The notes under the pieces were generated by a model, which worked only from the letters and a program-made list of their open reading frames with translations, did no database searches and was not told the DNA's origin. Made by a program: the position numbers and the translations under genes. From positions 8,440 through 72,439 of the forward strand of contig JBAYUI010000002.1 in assembly GCA_041675165.1 (NCBI GenBank): a stretch of 64,000 nucleotides of DNA, in the 5' to 3' direction. Shown piece after piece: positions 31,844-40,635 of this stretch (its first letter is position 1; every line of letters begins with the position of its first letter). This DNA is from CAIKZD01 sp041675165 (GTDB taxonomy: Bacteria > Patescibacteriota > Minisyncoccia > Moranbacterales > UBA2206).

Positions 31844-33817
31844 ATGTCCGAAATCAATTTTTTTGCTAAAACTAATTTCAGAAATAAAGAAGTGGCTTTT
31901 GGCATCAAGGAAGATGACCGGCGCCGGCATATGTATGTCATCGGGAAGACGGGTATGGGGAAATCCAATATGCTGGAAAATATGGCTATCCAAGACATTC
32001 GCGATGGCCATGGCGTATGCTATGTCGATCCGCACGGCGAAGGAGCGGAAAAGATGCTCCGAGCCGTACCGGCCAATCGTATCAATGATGTGGTCTATTT
32101 CAATCCATCCGACAAGGAATTTCCCATCGCTTTCAATATCTTGGAATCGGTGGATGAAGATAAGAAAAACTTGGTGGCCAGCGGTATGATGGGAGTTTTC
32201 AAGAAGATCTGGCCGGACGTGTGGAGTCCGCGGATGGAATATATCCTCAATAACACCATTCTGGCGCTTTTGGACTATCCCGGCTCGACGATGCTCGGCG
32301 TGAACCGGATGATGAGTGACAAGGATTTCAGGAAGCGGGTCTATCCGAAGATCAAAGATCCGGTCGTGAAATCTTTCTGGATCAATGAGTTCGACCAATG
32401 GGATGACAAGTTCAGAAAAGAAGCGGTGGCGGCCATCCAGAACAAAGTCGGACAATTTTTGTCATCTTTCGTCATCCGGCATATCGTGGGCCAGCCCAAA
32501 TCGACCATCGATATGCGCGAGATTATGGATAATCAAAAAATTCTGATTGTCAATCTTTCCAAGGGTAAGATCGGTGAAGACGCAATGCGGCTTCTCGGCG
32601 GAATGATCGTGACCAAGATCCAGTTGGCCGCGATGGGACGGGTAGAGATTTCGGAAGCGGAGCGCAAAGACTTTTTTCTGTATGTGGATGAATTCCAGAA
32701 TTTCGCGACTGAATCATTCGCCAATATATTATCCGAAGCGAGAAAATATCGTTTGTGCCTCATCTTGGCCCATCAATATATCAACCAGTTGATTTTCGAC
32801 GGTAATGCCACGGTGCGTGATGCCATCTTCGGCAATGTCGGCACGCTCGTATCTTTTCGCGTGGGAGCGGAAGACGCGGAGCATCTGGAAAAAGAATTCG
32901 AGCCGGTCTTTATGCAAAACGATATTGTGAACTTGGCCAAATATCAGATGTATCTCAAACTGATGATCGATGGTATTGCGGGGGATGCTTTTTCGGCCAC
33001 TTCTTTGCCGCCCGTAGACCTGTCCGATACGCTAGGCAATGAGGAAAAGGTGATCAAGATTTCTCGCGAACGATATGGCAAATCTCGGGCGGAAGTTGAA
33101 GAACGGATCGCGCGTTGGAGCGGGATGTTTGATTTTTCTGAATTTGAAAAAGAAACACCGCTCAAAAAAAATTATTCGGACGCGGCTAGGCTCACGGTCA
33201 GACCGGGGGCGGGCATCATCAGGGAAAATGCTGCCGGTGCGGCGAATGCCAAGGGAAGAACGAACGGGAACAATCTTTCCAACAATAGATACGATCCGGC
33301 TAGAGCGGTGAAGGAAAATCTGTCTCAGGGTGAATATGTTGCTAAAGTTCCGACTCCGAGCGATAAAAAGTCTGTCCCTGTTGCACCGGCTCCCATTGCG
33401 CCTGTTTCCACCTCGTCGTCTTCTCCGGCACCTGTCGCTGAGCGAAAGATGTTTGAAGCGGTTTGCAGCAGTTGTGAAGAACATATCCAAGTGCCGTTCG
33501 CCCCTGATCCGAAACGCCCGACATTTTGCAGAGAATGTTTGAAGGAATATCAAAGGGCAAGAGCGCGGTCGCAATATGATAGGGCGGATCAGAACCAACT
33601 AGCCGTTAAAGAAAGACCGGACTATGATGGTAAAAGTAATAAAGAGGATGAACCCAGAGATGGCTCTCTGCCGGTCGCAATAGTGGCTAATGAAAAACCG
33701 ATGCGACTCACTCAGATGGTGAATATGGCACCGAAAAAATTCCAAAGTGCGCGCCGAAGGCCGGAAGTGGATGTGGCCGGCGTGCGTGATCTCATCAATA
33801 AAACAAAAAATAATTGA
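31844..33817 (+). CDS. TraG/VirD4-like (HerA-FtsK superfamily) ATPase with a zinc ribbon
   Basis: The protein (657 aa) carries Walker A GKTGMGKS near residue 40 and Walker B FFLYVDEFQNFAT. DPHGEGAEKMLRAVP and FNILESV are typical of conjugation-type coupling ATPases with a DUF87-like core. LILAHQYINQL near residue 310 is the motif III Gln region. The C-terminal third is a disordered Pro/Ala/Ser linker with a CSSC...CREC zinc ribbon. CPR genomes carry such ATPases near type IV pilus or secretion-like genes; here it lies between two membrane proteins. It may move DNA or protein. No relaxase is present. Confidence 0.88.
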   Translation: MSEINFFAKTNFRNKEVAFGIKEDDRRRHMYVIGKTGMGKSNMLENMAIQDIRDGHGVCYVDPHGEGAEKMLRAVPANRINDVVYFNPSDKEFPIAFNILESVDEDKKNLVASGMMGVFKKIWPDVWSPRMEYILNNTILALLDYPGSTMLGVNRMMSDKDFRKRVYPKIKDPVVKSFWINEFDQWDDKFRKEAVAAIQNKVGQFLSSFVIRHIVGQPKSTIDMREIMDNQKILIVNLSKGKIGEDAMRLLGGMIVTKIQLAAMGRVEISEAERKDFFLYVDEFQNFATESFANILSEARKYRLCLILAHQYINQLIFDGNATVRDAIFGNVGTLVSFRVGAEDAEHLEKEFEPVFMQNDIVNLAKYQMYLKLMIDGIAGDAFSATSLPPVDLSDTLGNEEKVIKISRERYGKSRAEVEERIARWSGMFDFSEFEKETPLKKNYSDAARLTVRPGAGIIRENAAGAANAKGRTNGNNLSNNRYDPARAVKENLSQGEYVAKVPTPSDKKSVPVAPAPIAPVSTSSSSPAPVAERKMFEAVCSSCEEHIQVPFAPDPKRPTFCRECLKEYQRARARSQYDRADQNQLAVKERPDYDGKSNKEDEPRDGSLPVAIVANEKPMRLTQMVNMAPKKFQSARRRPEVDVAGVRDLINKTKNN

Positions 33818-33821
33818 AACA

Positions 33822-34010
33822 ATGATAAAATTCGAACCTAATCGCAGGACGCTTAATTACTTGGCCTTGTTTATGTTGATATTTTTTAATGGCGTGCTGT
33901 TCGGTGTTTTGGCGTATGTCGGACGGAACGTGGTCAATAATACGAAAGAGTCGCAAGTTCTGGAAGTTTCTCAGGATGTTCGCAACGAAATGGCGGGGCA
34001 AAAAAGGTAG
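33822..34010 (+). CDS. Small single-pass membrane protein after the ATPase
   Basis: The 62-aa product has a short basic start (MIKFEPNRRTLNYL), one helix (ALFMLIFFNGVLFGVLAYVG) and a polar tail (NTKESQVLEVSQDVRNEMAG). It starts 4 bases after the ATPase stop and ends at the operon terminator, so it is probably part of the same machine. The ATG at 33822 is preferred over an in-frame start within the ATPase gene. No family is recognised. Confidence 0.7.
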   Translation: MIKFEPNRRTLNYLALFMLIFFNGVLFGVLAYVGRNVVNNTKESQVLEVSQDVRNEMAGQKR

Positions 34011-34021
34011 GTTGATAAGCG

Positions 34022-34050
34022 GGCTTGAAAATATTGTTTAAGCCTTTTTT
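34022..34050 (+). terminator. Terminator of the secretion-like operon
   Basis: GGCTT.AAA pairs with TTTAAGCC (one mismatch or bulge), followed by six T. Confidence 0.75.
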
Positions 34051-34061
34051 ATTTGCCTATT

Positions 34062-34078
34062 GTATCAAACTTTGATAC
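34062..34078. promoter_or_regulatory. Perfect 17-bp palindrome upstream of mnmA
   Basis: GTATCAAA-C-TTTGATAC lies 10 bases before the mnmA start. It could be an operator or a small hairpin in the 5' end of the message. No binding protein is suggested by the sequence. Confidence 0.6.
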
Positions 34079-34088
34079 CTTTTTACTT

Positions 34089-35201
34089 ATGAAACAGGAA
34101 AAGCTAAAAATTTTAGTCGGGATGAGCGGCGGGGTGGATTCGAGTGTGGCGGCGGCCTTGCTTAAATATCAGGGCTATGATGTCACGGGTCTTTTTATGC
34201 GGATGCATAAAGGAGAAGGGGTGGAAAAAGATCTGGCGGACGTGATAAATGTGTGTGAAAAATTGGGCATCCCGTTGCAGACAGTTGACGTGCGGCGCAA
34301 ATTCCAAAAAGAAGTGGTGAAATATTTTCTCTCCGAATATGCCGCCGCGCGGACGCCCAATCCGTGCGTTTTTTGCAATAAGAATTTCAAGTTTAAGATT
34401 TTGCTGGAAGAAGCTAAAAAGATTAAGGCAGATTATGTTGCTACAGGTCATTATGCGAGAATAACCAAGATACAAGAAACAATAACCAAGCAAAATCCAA
34501 AATCCAAAATTCCAAATTACAAATTAAAAACCGCTAAAGACAAAAGCAAAGACCAATCATATTTTCTATATCGCCTAGGACAAGAAGAATTGGCTATGAT
34601 TATTTTTCCACTGGGGGAATATGAGAAAACTGAAGTGAAGAAGCTGGCGAAAAAGTTGGGGCTCGAGGTGAGTGAGAAAAAGGAATCGCAGGATGTGTGC
34701 TTTATGGCCGGGCTGACGAAGGAAGCATTCCTCAAGAGGAATCTGAAACTTGAGAAAGGCAAGATAGTTGACGTGCAGGGTGAAATTATTGGGGAGCATA
34801 GCGGCTTGCCGTTGTATACGCTCGGGCAGAGAAAAGGCATCCATATCGGCGGCACAGGACCATATTATGTGGTGGATAAAGATTTTAAGCAGAACCGACT
34901 GGTGGTGACGAATGATAAAAAAGCGGCCGCATTATTTTCTACAACGATAAATCTGGAAGATGTTAATTGGACCTTTGGCGCAGCGCCTAAGTTGCCCGTG
35001 CGGGTTCTGATGCGCAGCCGGTACCGAAATCCTTTGGTTTATGCTACAATTAAGTCACAAATCAGTACGAATAAAAAATCCGCGAATAGTTACGAGTATA
35101 GCGTTAAATTTGAAAAGCCGGAGAAGGCAGCGGCTAGCGGCCAGTCAGTAGTGTTTTATACCAAAGCCGGCGAAGTGATCGGCGGAGGGATAATAAAATA
35201 A
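34089..35201 (+). CDS. mnmA: tRNA-specific 2-thiouridylase MnmA
   Basis: MnmA puts sulfur on U34 of tRNA-Lys, -Glu and -Gln using ATP. The PP-loop GMSGGVDSSVAA is at residue 12. The two catalytic cysteines are in NPCVFCN and ESQDVCFM, and GHYARI, DQSYFLYRL and HSGLPLYTLGQRKG are present. The protein (370 aa) carries a patch of about 25 residues (TITKQNPKSKIPNYKLK) made of the AT-rich repeat words between GHYARI and DQSYFL, where other MnmA proteins have a short loop. Start ATG 34089 is at the conserved N-terminus; an in-frame TTG 36 bases upstream lies in the palindrome. Confidence 0.95.
   Translation: MKQEKLKILVGMSGGVDSSVAAALLKYQGYDVTGLFMRMHKGEGVEKDLADVINVCEKLGIPLQTVDVRRKFQKEVVKYFLSEYAAARTPNPCVFCNKNFKFKILLEEAKKIKADYVATGHYARITKIQETITKQNPKSKIPNYKLKTAKDKSKDQSYFLYRLGQEELAMIIFPLGEYEKTEVKKLAKKLGLEVSEKKESQDVCFMAGLTKEAFLKRNLKLEKGKIVDVQGEIIGEHSGLPLYTLGQRKGIHIGGTGPYYVVDKDFKQNRLVVTNDKKAAALFSTTINLEDVNWTFGAAPKLPVRVLMRSRYRNPLVYATIKSQISTNKKSANSYEYSVKFEKPEKAAASGQSVVFYTKAGEVIGGGIIK
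34478..34533. repeat. AT-rich short-word repeat inside mnmA
   Basis: AAATCCAAAATCCAAAATTC and AAATTACAAATT words, in frame. Same words as the intergenic blocks at 28133 and 35205. Confidence 0.65.
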
Positions 35202-35204
35202 AAA

Positions 35205-35305
35205 TTTCAAAATCCAAAATCCAAATGATAAATAAAATCCAAATGACAAAAATTTGAAATTTGTCATTGGAAATTGATTTGACATTAGGACTTTGAAATT
35301 TGGAT
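35205..35305. repeat. AT-rich short-word inverted repeat after mnmA
   Basis: AAATCCAAATG and AAATTTCAAAATCC on the left are mirrored by CTTTGAAATTTGGATTT on the right. The block fills the whole gap to the next gene. Confidence 0.75.
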
Positions 35306-35314
35306 TTACAACTT

Positions 35315-35593
35315 ATGTATACCGACGATGATTTGAAAAATTTAAGCGGAGAAGATAAAAAGCGGCAATCGCGCAATTTTCAGATGCAGATTATCGTGCT
35401 CGATTCTGACAATCGCAAGGTGGAAAATCGGAAGAACATGTTGGACGCGGAAATCAGGAAGTTGAGGGTCGATCAGGAGCGGATGCGGATCAAGATGGAT
35501 GAGAAAAAAAAGGAATATGATGAGGCTGTCCGTCAAATTTTGAAAAATGAAGAAGATATGAAAAGGCTGAAGAAAAAAATGAATCTATTGTAA
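35315..35593 (+). CDS. Small coiled-coil protein
   Basis: The 92-aa product starts YTDDDLKNLSGEDKKR and is then almost wholly helical with heptads (LDAEIRKLRVDQERMRIKM, KKEYDEAVRQILKNEEDMK). It has no membrane segment and is rich in Lys, Glu and Arg. Similar short coiled-coil proteins are common in CPR genomes; none has a role I know. The start ATG 35315 follows the repeat block. A second short hypothetical gene follows after 18 bases. Confidence 0.65.
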   Translation: MYTDDDLKNLSGEDKKRQSRNFQMQIIVLDSDNRKVENRKNMLDAEIRKLRVDQERMRIKMDEKKKEYDEAVRQILKNEEDMKRLKKKMNLL

Positions 35594-35611
35594 TTAGTAA
35601 ACTTAAAATAT

Positions 35612-35845
35612 ATGATATCAAAATTTTATAACATTGCAATCGCACAGATCGGCAGTCGCGGTGCCGAGATGAATAAAAATGTTTATAACTATCAAAATAT
35701 CATAAAAGATATAGAAAAAGAGCTTGACCGCAAAATAATCAATGTCGATGAAGCGATGAAAAGATTACATGGCCGTTTTTCTTATCATCTGACAGGCGAT
35801 GATTATCAAAAGATCGAAAAAGAAGTGCGGTATAACGTCAAATGA
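35612..35845 (+). CDS. Small helical protein of unknown function
   Basis: The product (77 aa) begins MISKFYNIAIAQIGSRGAEM and continues NYQNIIKDIEKELDRKIINVDEAMKRLHGRF. It looks soluble and helical, with no known domain. It lies between the coiled-coil gene and alaS on the same strand. Codon use and the clean spacing make it a likely gene, but nothing shows its function. Confidence 0.55.
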   Translation: MISKFYNIAIAQIGSRGAEMNKNVYNYQNIIKDIEKELDRKIINVDEAMKRLHGRFSYHLTGDDYQKIEKEVRYNVK

Positions 35846-35898
35846 ATATCCAATATATACCTGCAATAGCCACAACTCTTAAACAGCTATAATACATA

Positions 35899-37740
35899 AT
35901 GCCTATGACTGCCAATGAACTCCGTCAACAATATTTGGAATTTTTCAAAAGCAAGGGACACGCCATCATCCCCAGCGCGCCGGTGGTGCCGGAAAATGAT
36001 CCGACCACGCTTTTCATCACGGCCGGGATGCATCCTTTGGTGCCATACTTAATGGGGGAAAATCATCCGCAAGGTATGCGCTTGGCCAATGCGCAAAAAT
36101 CCATCCGTACGATCGACATTGACGAAGTGGGCGACCGCACTCACCACACTTTTTTCGAGATGCTGGGCAATTGGTCTCTCGGCGACTATTTCAAAAAAGA
36201 AGCCCTAACGTGGAGCTGGGAATTTCTGACTTCGCCGGACTGGCTCGGGCTGGACAAAAATCGTTTGGCTTGTTCGGTGTTCGAGGGGGACACGGATGCG
36301 CCGTTCGATGAGGAAGCTTTCAATATTTGGAAAAATTTGGGTATGCCGGTTGCGCGCATCGCCAAGTTGCCGAAGAAGAATAATTGGTGGGGACCGGCCG
36401 GGACGACCGGGCCGTGCGGACCGGACAGTGAAATGTTCTATTGGATCGGCGACCCCAAAAAAGTGCCGGACAGCTTCAATGATGATAATGACAATTGGGT
36501 GGAGATCTGGAATGATGTTTTCATGCAATACAACAAAAAAGCGGATGGTACGTTTGAAAAATTGGCGCAACAGAATGTCGACACGGGGATGGGACTGATG
36601 CGGGTGCTCACCGCCATAAACGGTCTCGATGACAATTATCGCACGGAACTTTTCTGGCCGCTCATCCAAAAAATTGAAGAATTGTCGGGAAAGAAATATG
36701 ATGAAGTAGGGGTTATGAGGCCGATGCGTATTATTGCTGACCATATCAAGGCAGCTGTGTTCATTATGGCTGATGGCGTGAAGCCAGGAAATTCTGAGAG
36801 AAGTTATATTCTCAGGCGCCTTATTCGTCGAGCGGTGCGTCAAGGACATATCTTGGGCATCAAAGAAAATTTCACGGTTTCAATTGCTAAAGTGGTGCAA
36901 GAAATTTATGGAGCAGTTTACGGGGAAATTTTAGATGATAATATTATGAATATTTTAGAAAATGAGGAGGATAAGTTTAAAAAGACTGTTGTAAAAGGCC
37001 TGGGAGAATTGTTTAAACTAGTCGGGATTGAAAATCAATTTGCTCAAGGGAAAATTGAAGACATGAAAATCAATATAGAAGATATCAATGGTAGGGAATT
37101 ATTTAATCTATATCAGACATACGGACTCCCTATAGAGCTAAGTATTGAAGAAATAAATCACCAAATGTTGTCTGAATCAAGAAAGATTGACGAAGAAACG
37201 GAAAAAAAGTGGTTAGCTGGTTTTAAAAATGAATTGCAAAAACACCAAGAACTTTCTCGTACCGCTTCAGCCGGAATGTTCAAGGGCGGCTTGGCTGATA
37301 CGAAGGAAGAAACGACGGCCTTGCACACGGCGGCGCATCTGATGTTGGCGGGACTGCGGAAAGTTTTGGGCAGCCATGTGCATCAGAAAGGTTCGAACAT
37401 CAACGGCGAAAGGTTGCGTTTTGATTTTTCCCATGCGGAAAAAATGACGGATGAACAGAAAAAATTGGTGGAAGATTATGTCAATGAAGCTATCACGGCC
37501 AAAATGCCGGTGGAAATGACTGAAATGACACTGGACGAAGCGCGCGCCGCGGGAGCGGAAGGTGCGTTCGAGAATAAATATGGCGAGGTGGTGAAGGTCT
37601 ATAAGATCGAAGGTTTCTCTTCGGAAATCTGCGGCGGTCCACACGTGGCCAACACCGGCGATATCCATGGCACGTTCAAGATTAAAAAAGAAGAAAGTTC
37701 TTCAGCTGGCGTAAGAAGGATTAAGGCAGTGATTGCATAA
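35899..37740 (+). CDS. alaS: Alanyl-tRNA synthetase, short form without C-Ala
   Basis: The class II catalytic domain begins ELRQQYLEFFKSKGHAII and contains FITAGMHPLVPYL and DRTHHTFFEMLGNWSLGDYF. The editing domain follows with the zinc ligands HTAAH and CGGPH (EICGGPHVANTGDI). The protein ends soon after (RRIKAVIA) at 613 aa, whereas typical AlaRS has 850-880 residues because of a C-terminal C-Ala domain that aids tRNA binding. This short form occurs in CPR. ATG 35899 or 35905 could be the start. Confidence 0.93.
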   Translation: MPMTANELRQQYLEFFKSKGHAIIPSAPVVPENDPTTLFITAGMHPLVPYLMGENHPQGMRLANAQKSIRTIDIDEVGDRTHHTFFEMLGNWSLGDYFKKEALTWSWEFLTSPDWLGLDKNRLACSVFEGDTDAPFDEEAFNIWKNLGMPVARIAKLPKKNNWWGPAGTTGPCGPDSEMFYWIGDPKKVPDSFNDDNDNWVEIWNDVFMQYNKKADGTFEKLAQQNVDTGMGLMRVLTAINGLDDNYRTELFWPLIQKIEELSGKKYDEVGVMRPMRIIADHIKAAVFIMADGVKPGNSERSYILRRLIRRAVRQGHILGIKENFTVSIAKVVQEIYGAVYGEILDDNIMNILENEEDKFKKTVVKGLGELFKLVGIENQFAQGKIEDMKINIEDINGRELFNLYQTYGLPIELSIEEINHQMLSESRKIDEETEKKWLAGFKNELQKHQELSRTASAGMFKGGLADTKEETTALHTAAHLMLAGLRKVLGSHVHQKGSNINGERLRFDFSHAEKMTDEQKKLVEDYVNEAITAKMPVEMTEMTLDEARAAGAEGAFENKYGEVVKVYKIEGFSSEICGGPHVANTGDIHGTFKIKKEESSSAGVRRIKAVIA

Positions 37741-37744
37741 AATT

Positions 37745-39337
37745 ATGAATCTTGAACCAAAACTTGAAAACATTGCTATTGCAAACAAAAAAGAGAGTGG
37801 GAATGAACAATCCATAGGGAATTCCAATAGGGAAGACAATCAAACCGAAGAACTGCATTCAGAAGAATTACAGCAGGAAAATTTGCAAAGAGATCATGAT
37901 GTGCTTAAGAGAGAGCTTTTTCAAAAATACGGACAAGCTTTTTGGGATCTTGGTGACAAGAAAAAATTCCCTCTTGAAATAAATGAGAAAGTGAGAAGCG
38001 TGATCACTGATCCGAAAGATTGGGCAACTTATTTTAGATTTGCCCAAGCCGCTTATGTAACAAGAAGTGGTGCAAAATATGAAAAACCGCAAGGTCATCC
38101 TAATATCATGCATCCGTCAGAAAAGACTATTGAAAAAATAGAAGTGAATATTGCTGATTCGTCCACGCGCGAAAAATATATAGAAAATTGGCCGTATAAA
38201 GATTTTTCCCTTGATGAATGGGAAGAAAATGGTTTTTTGATTACCAAGGAAGGATTGCCTTCGAAACTTGAACGTGAATATTATGAACTGGTTAGAACAG
38301 GAGATTTCAAAAAATGGTTTGGCGATTGGGAAGATCATTCAGATGATCAAGAAGTGAGTAAAATGATTGATCCTGATACCAAAGAACCTAAAGTTTTTTA
38401 TCGCGGAGATAAATCTCGTTTCAAGCCAGGTTTTATAGTTTTGGATGACGACGGTCGAACACCTGATATTGATAAATTAAAATTAGATGAAGAGGGTAAT
38501 CCCGTCCTTGGCGAGGGCAATCCTATTCTTGGTATAGAAAGAGAAAAAGCTCTTTCAAGAAGACAAGGGGTGTTTTTTACTAATAACAAAAAAGTAGCAT
38601 TGGATTATGGGGTTGATATCGACGCCAATACATTAGGGAAGACCGGTCTTGAATCAGAAAGAGATCATCCGGAAACATTTCCAAAAATGAAAGATTGGCT
38701 CGAATCTTTTGCTAACTCTTCTCCAAATTTTTGGAAAAATATTACACAGTACATATTAGACTACAGTCCTGAAATAGAAGCGGATGATTATAGGCATCGT
38801 TTTCATGTTATGTGTTACGACATGCGCATAATGGGAAAGAACGAAGATGATTTATGGGATGAAGTTACTAATCAGAGGAGACATGAAAAACCCAGCTACT
38901 ATATAGATATATTTATCAAATCAGGAAATTTTGAGCGATTGATAGATGGATTTAATTCATATGTAAAGGATGAATCTGATAATTCATTTAAAAAAAGTTT
39001 AAAATCTAACGAGTGGCATAAGCCGGAATGGATGTTGCAGTTTAGGAAATTGCGATTGGATTATTTGACGGAACCATTAGTTCTTTCAACTGTTTTTATC
39101 CGATCTAAAAATCCTAGAATAGAAAGAAGAATTGATGTGACTGAAAATTCAGATGTGCATTGGGCGCGAAAAGATGGACATGATTCATTTATTAACAAAG
39201 AAGGAGTCGGAGGAATAAAGGAGGCAGATGAAATAGTAATGTTTGATTTGAAAAATATTTGGGTTGCAAAAAAAGAACATCTGGATTACTCGGATGTGGA
39301 AAGAGTTGATAAGGTGAATGGAATTACAAGACTTTAA
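37745..39337 (+). CDS. ADP-ribosyltransferase-like protein (ART-PolyVal type)
   Basis: The protein (530 aa) starts with a charged, Asn/Glu-rich region. At about residues 190-225 it reads FKKWFGDWEDHSDD, then PKVFYRGDKSRFKPG, a pattern seen before the ART fold of phage polyvalent proteins. RRQGVFFTNNKKVALDYG (about 265) fits the second ART strand. Near the end VFIRSKNPRIERRI, then DGHDSFINKEGVGG and EIVMFDLKNIWVA match the usual ending. Such enzymes attach ADP-ribose to host targets; a toxin, phage or anti-phage role is possible. It is AT-rich beside GC-richer alaS and tyrS, which suggests transfer. Catalytic Glu is not certain from sequence alone. Confidence 0.65.
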   Translation: MNLEPKLENIAIANKKESGNEQSIGNSNREDNQTEELHSEELQQENLQRDHDVLKRELFQKYGQAFWDLGDKKKFPLEINEKVRSVITDPKDWATYFRFAQAAYVTRSGAKYEKPQGHPNIMHPSEKTIEKIEVNIADSSTREKYIENWPYKDFSLDEWEENGFLITKEGLPSKLEREYYELVRTGDFKKWFGDWEDHSDDQEVSKMIDPDTKEPKVFYRGDKSRFKPGFIVLDDDGRTPDIDKLKLDEEGNPVLGEGNPILGIEREKALSRRQGVFFTNNKKVALDYGVDIDANTLGKTGLESERDHPETFPKMKDWLESFANSSPNFWKNITQYILDYSPEIEADDYRHRFHVMCYDMRIMGKNEDDLWDEVTNQRRHEKPSYYIDIFIKSGNFERLIDGFNSYVKDESDNSFKKSLKSNEWHKPEWMLQFRKLRLDYLTEPLVLSTVFIRSKNPRIERRIDVTENSDVHWARKDGHDSFINKEGVGGIKEADEIVMFDLKNIWVAKKEHLDYSDVERVDKVNGITRL

Positions 39338-39373
39338 TTTTTTATTATTATTGAATGTTAATTTAACAAAAAT

Positions 39374-40588
39374 ATGTCAAAAATTATTACAGATGAAAAA
39401 AGGATTGATGAGATTTTGGAGCGGGGAGTGCTGGTTGATTTTTTGCCGACCAAAAAAGAATTCAAGGAAGCGCTGATGAATGCCGAAAAACCCTTGCGTT
39501 TCTATATGGGCGCCGATCCGACGGCCAAAGCCTTGCATCTGGGGCATGCGCAAAATCTGATGGTGCTGGAAGATTTTCGAAAATTGGGTCATGAAGTGAT
39601 TTTTCTCATCGGGGATTTCACTGGGATGATTGGTGATCCGAGCGACAAAAGTTCGGCGCGAGTGAAGCAGACACGCGAAGAAGTGGCGGAAAATTTCAGC
39701 CATTGGAAAGAGCAAGTGAAAAATATTTTGGATTTCGATGATGCGGCTAATCCTGTTTTGATCAAATATAATTCTGAATGGTTGAGCAAGCTCAATTATG
39801 GTGAAGTCTTGGAATTGGCCAGTAATTTCACGGTTCAGCAGATGTTGGAGCGAGATATGTTTGAAAAACGACTGAAAGAAGCGCGGCCGATCTATCTGCA
39901 CGAGTTTCTCTATCCTTTGATGCAAGGCTATGACAGCGTGGCGATGGATGTGGACGTGGAGTTGTGCGGGACGGATCAGATTTTCAACGCTTTGGCCGGC
40001 CGGACTTTGATGCAAAAACTCAAAAATAAGAATAAGTTTGTCATTGCCACGAAACTCATTGCAGATGAAAAAACCAAAATGCTGATGTCCAAATCAAATG
40101 GCACGGGAGTATTTTTGGACTTGGAGTCCAATGATCTTTTCGGCGCCATTATGTCGCAACCCGACGGAATGCTCCGGCCGCTTCTTGTCGGATGCACGCG
40201 AATCACTCCGGCCGAAATCGAAGATTTGATGAATTTGGAAAATCCGCGCGACGCGAAAGTCCGATTAGCTGGTGAAATTGTGAAAATTTATCATGGCGAG
40301 GAAGCTGCTTCGGCCGCTCAAGAAAATTTTGAGAAAGTTTTTTCCCAAAAAGGCACGCCGGACAAGGTGACGGAAATAGAAATTTCCACAGAAGCTTCTA
40401 TAGTGGAAGTGATGGTGGGTGCAAATCTGGCAGACTCCAACGCGGACGCTAAAAGAAAAATCAAACAAAGCGGCGTGAAAATAAACGACGAAGTCATCGA
40501 TAGCGTCGAAACGGTCATTGCGCCGGAAATGGATGGACAGATTTTAAAAGTGGGGAAAAGAGAGTTTCGGAAGATTAAATTGAAATAA
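39374..40588 (+). CDS. tyrS: Tyrosyl-tRNA synthetase
   Basis: Class I synthetase of 404 aa. HLGH of the HIGH motif lies in GADPTAKALHLGHAQNLMVL. The KMSKS loop reads LMSKS in TKMLMSKSNGTGVFL. The specificity region (HEFLYPLMQGYDSVAMDVDVELCGTDQIFN) is intact, and a C-terminal S4 domain ends the protein (LADSNADAKRKIKQSGVKIN, KVGKREFRKIKL). It is of the longer TyrRS type with the extended catalytic insertion. It is the fourth synthetase gene in the window counting proS. Confidence 0.93.
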   Translation: MSKIITDEKRIDEILERGVLVDFLPTKKEFKEALMNAEKPLRFYMGADPTAKALHLGHAQNLMVLEDFRKLGHEVIFLIGDFTGMIGDPSDKSSARVKQTREEVAENFSHWKEQVKNILDFDDAANPVLIKYNSEWLSKLNYGEVLELASNFTVQQMLERDMFEKRLKEARPIYLHEFLYPLMQGYDSVAMDVDVELCGTDQIFNALAGRTLMQKLKNKNKFVIATKLIADEKTKMLMSKSNGTGVFLDLESNDLFGAIMSQPDGMLRPLLVGCTRITPAEIEDLMNLENPRDAKVRLAGEIVKIYHGEEAASAAQENFEKVFSQKGTPDKVTEIEISTEASIVEVMVGANLADSNADAKRKIKQSGVKINDEVIDSVETVIAPEMDGQILKVGKREFRKIKLK

Positions 40589-40635
40589 TTTCTCGAGAGA
40601 GTTGTTTTATTTACCACCTTTGATAGAATGAGAAT

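Noticed and set aside
31178..32455. Reverse open frame of 425 codons across the membrane protein and ATPase genes
   Set aside because: Spans two well-supported forward genes and their junction; composition is rich in His, Arg and Phe as expected for an antisense frame.
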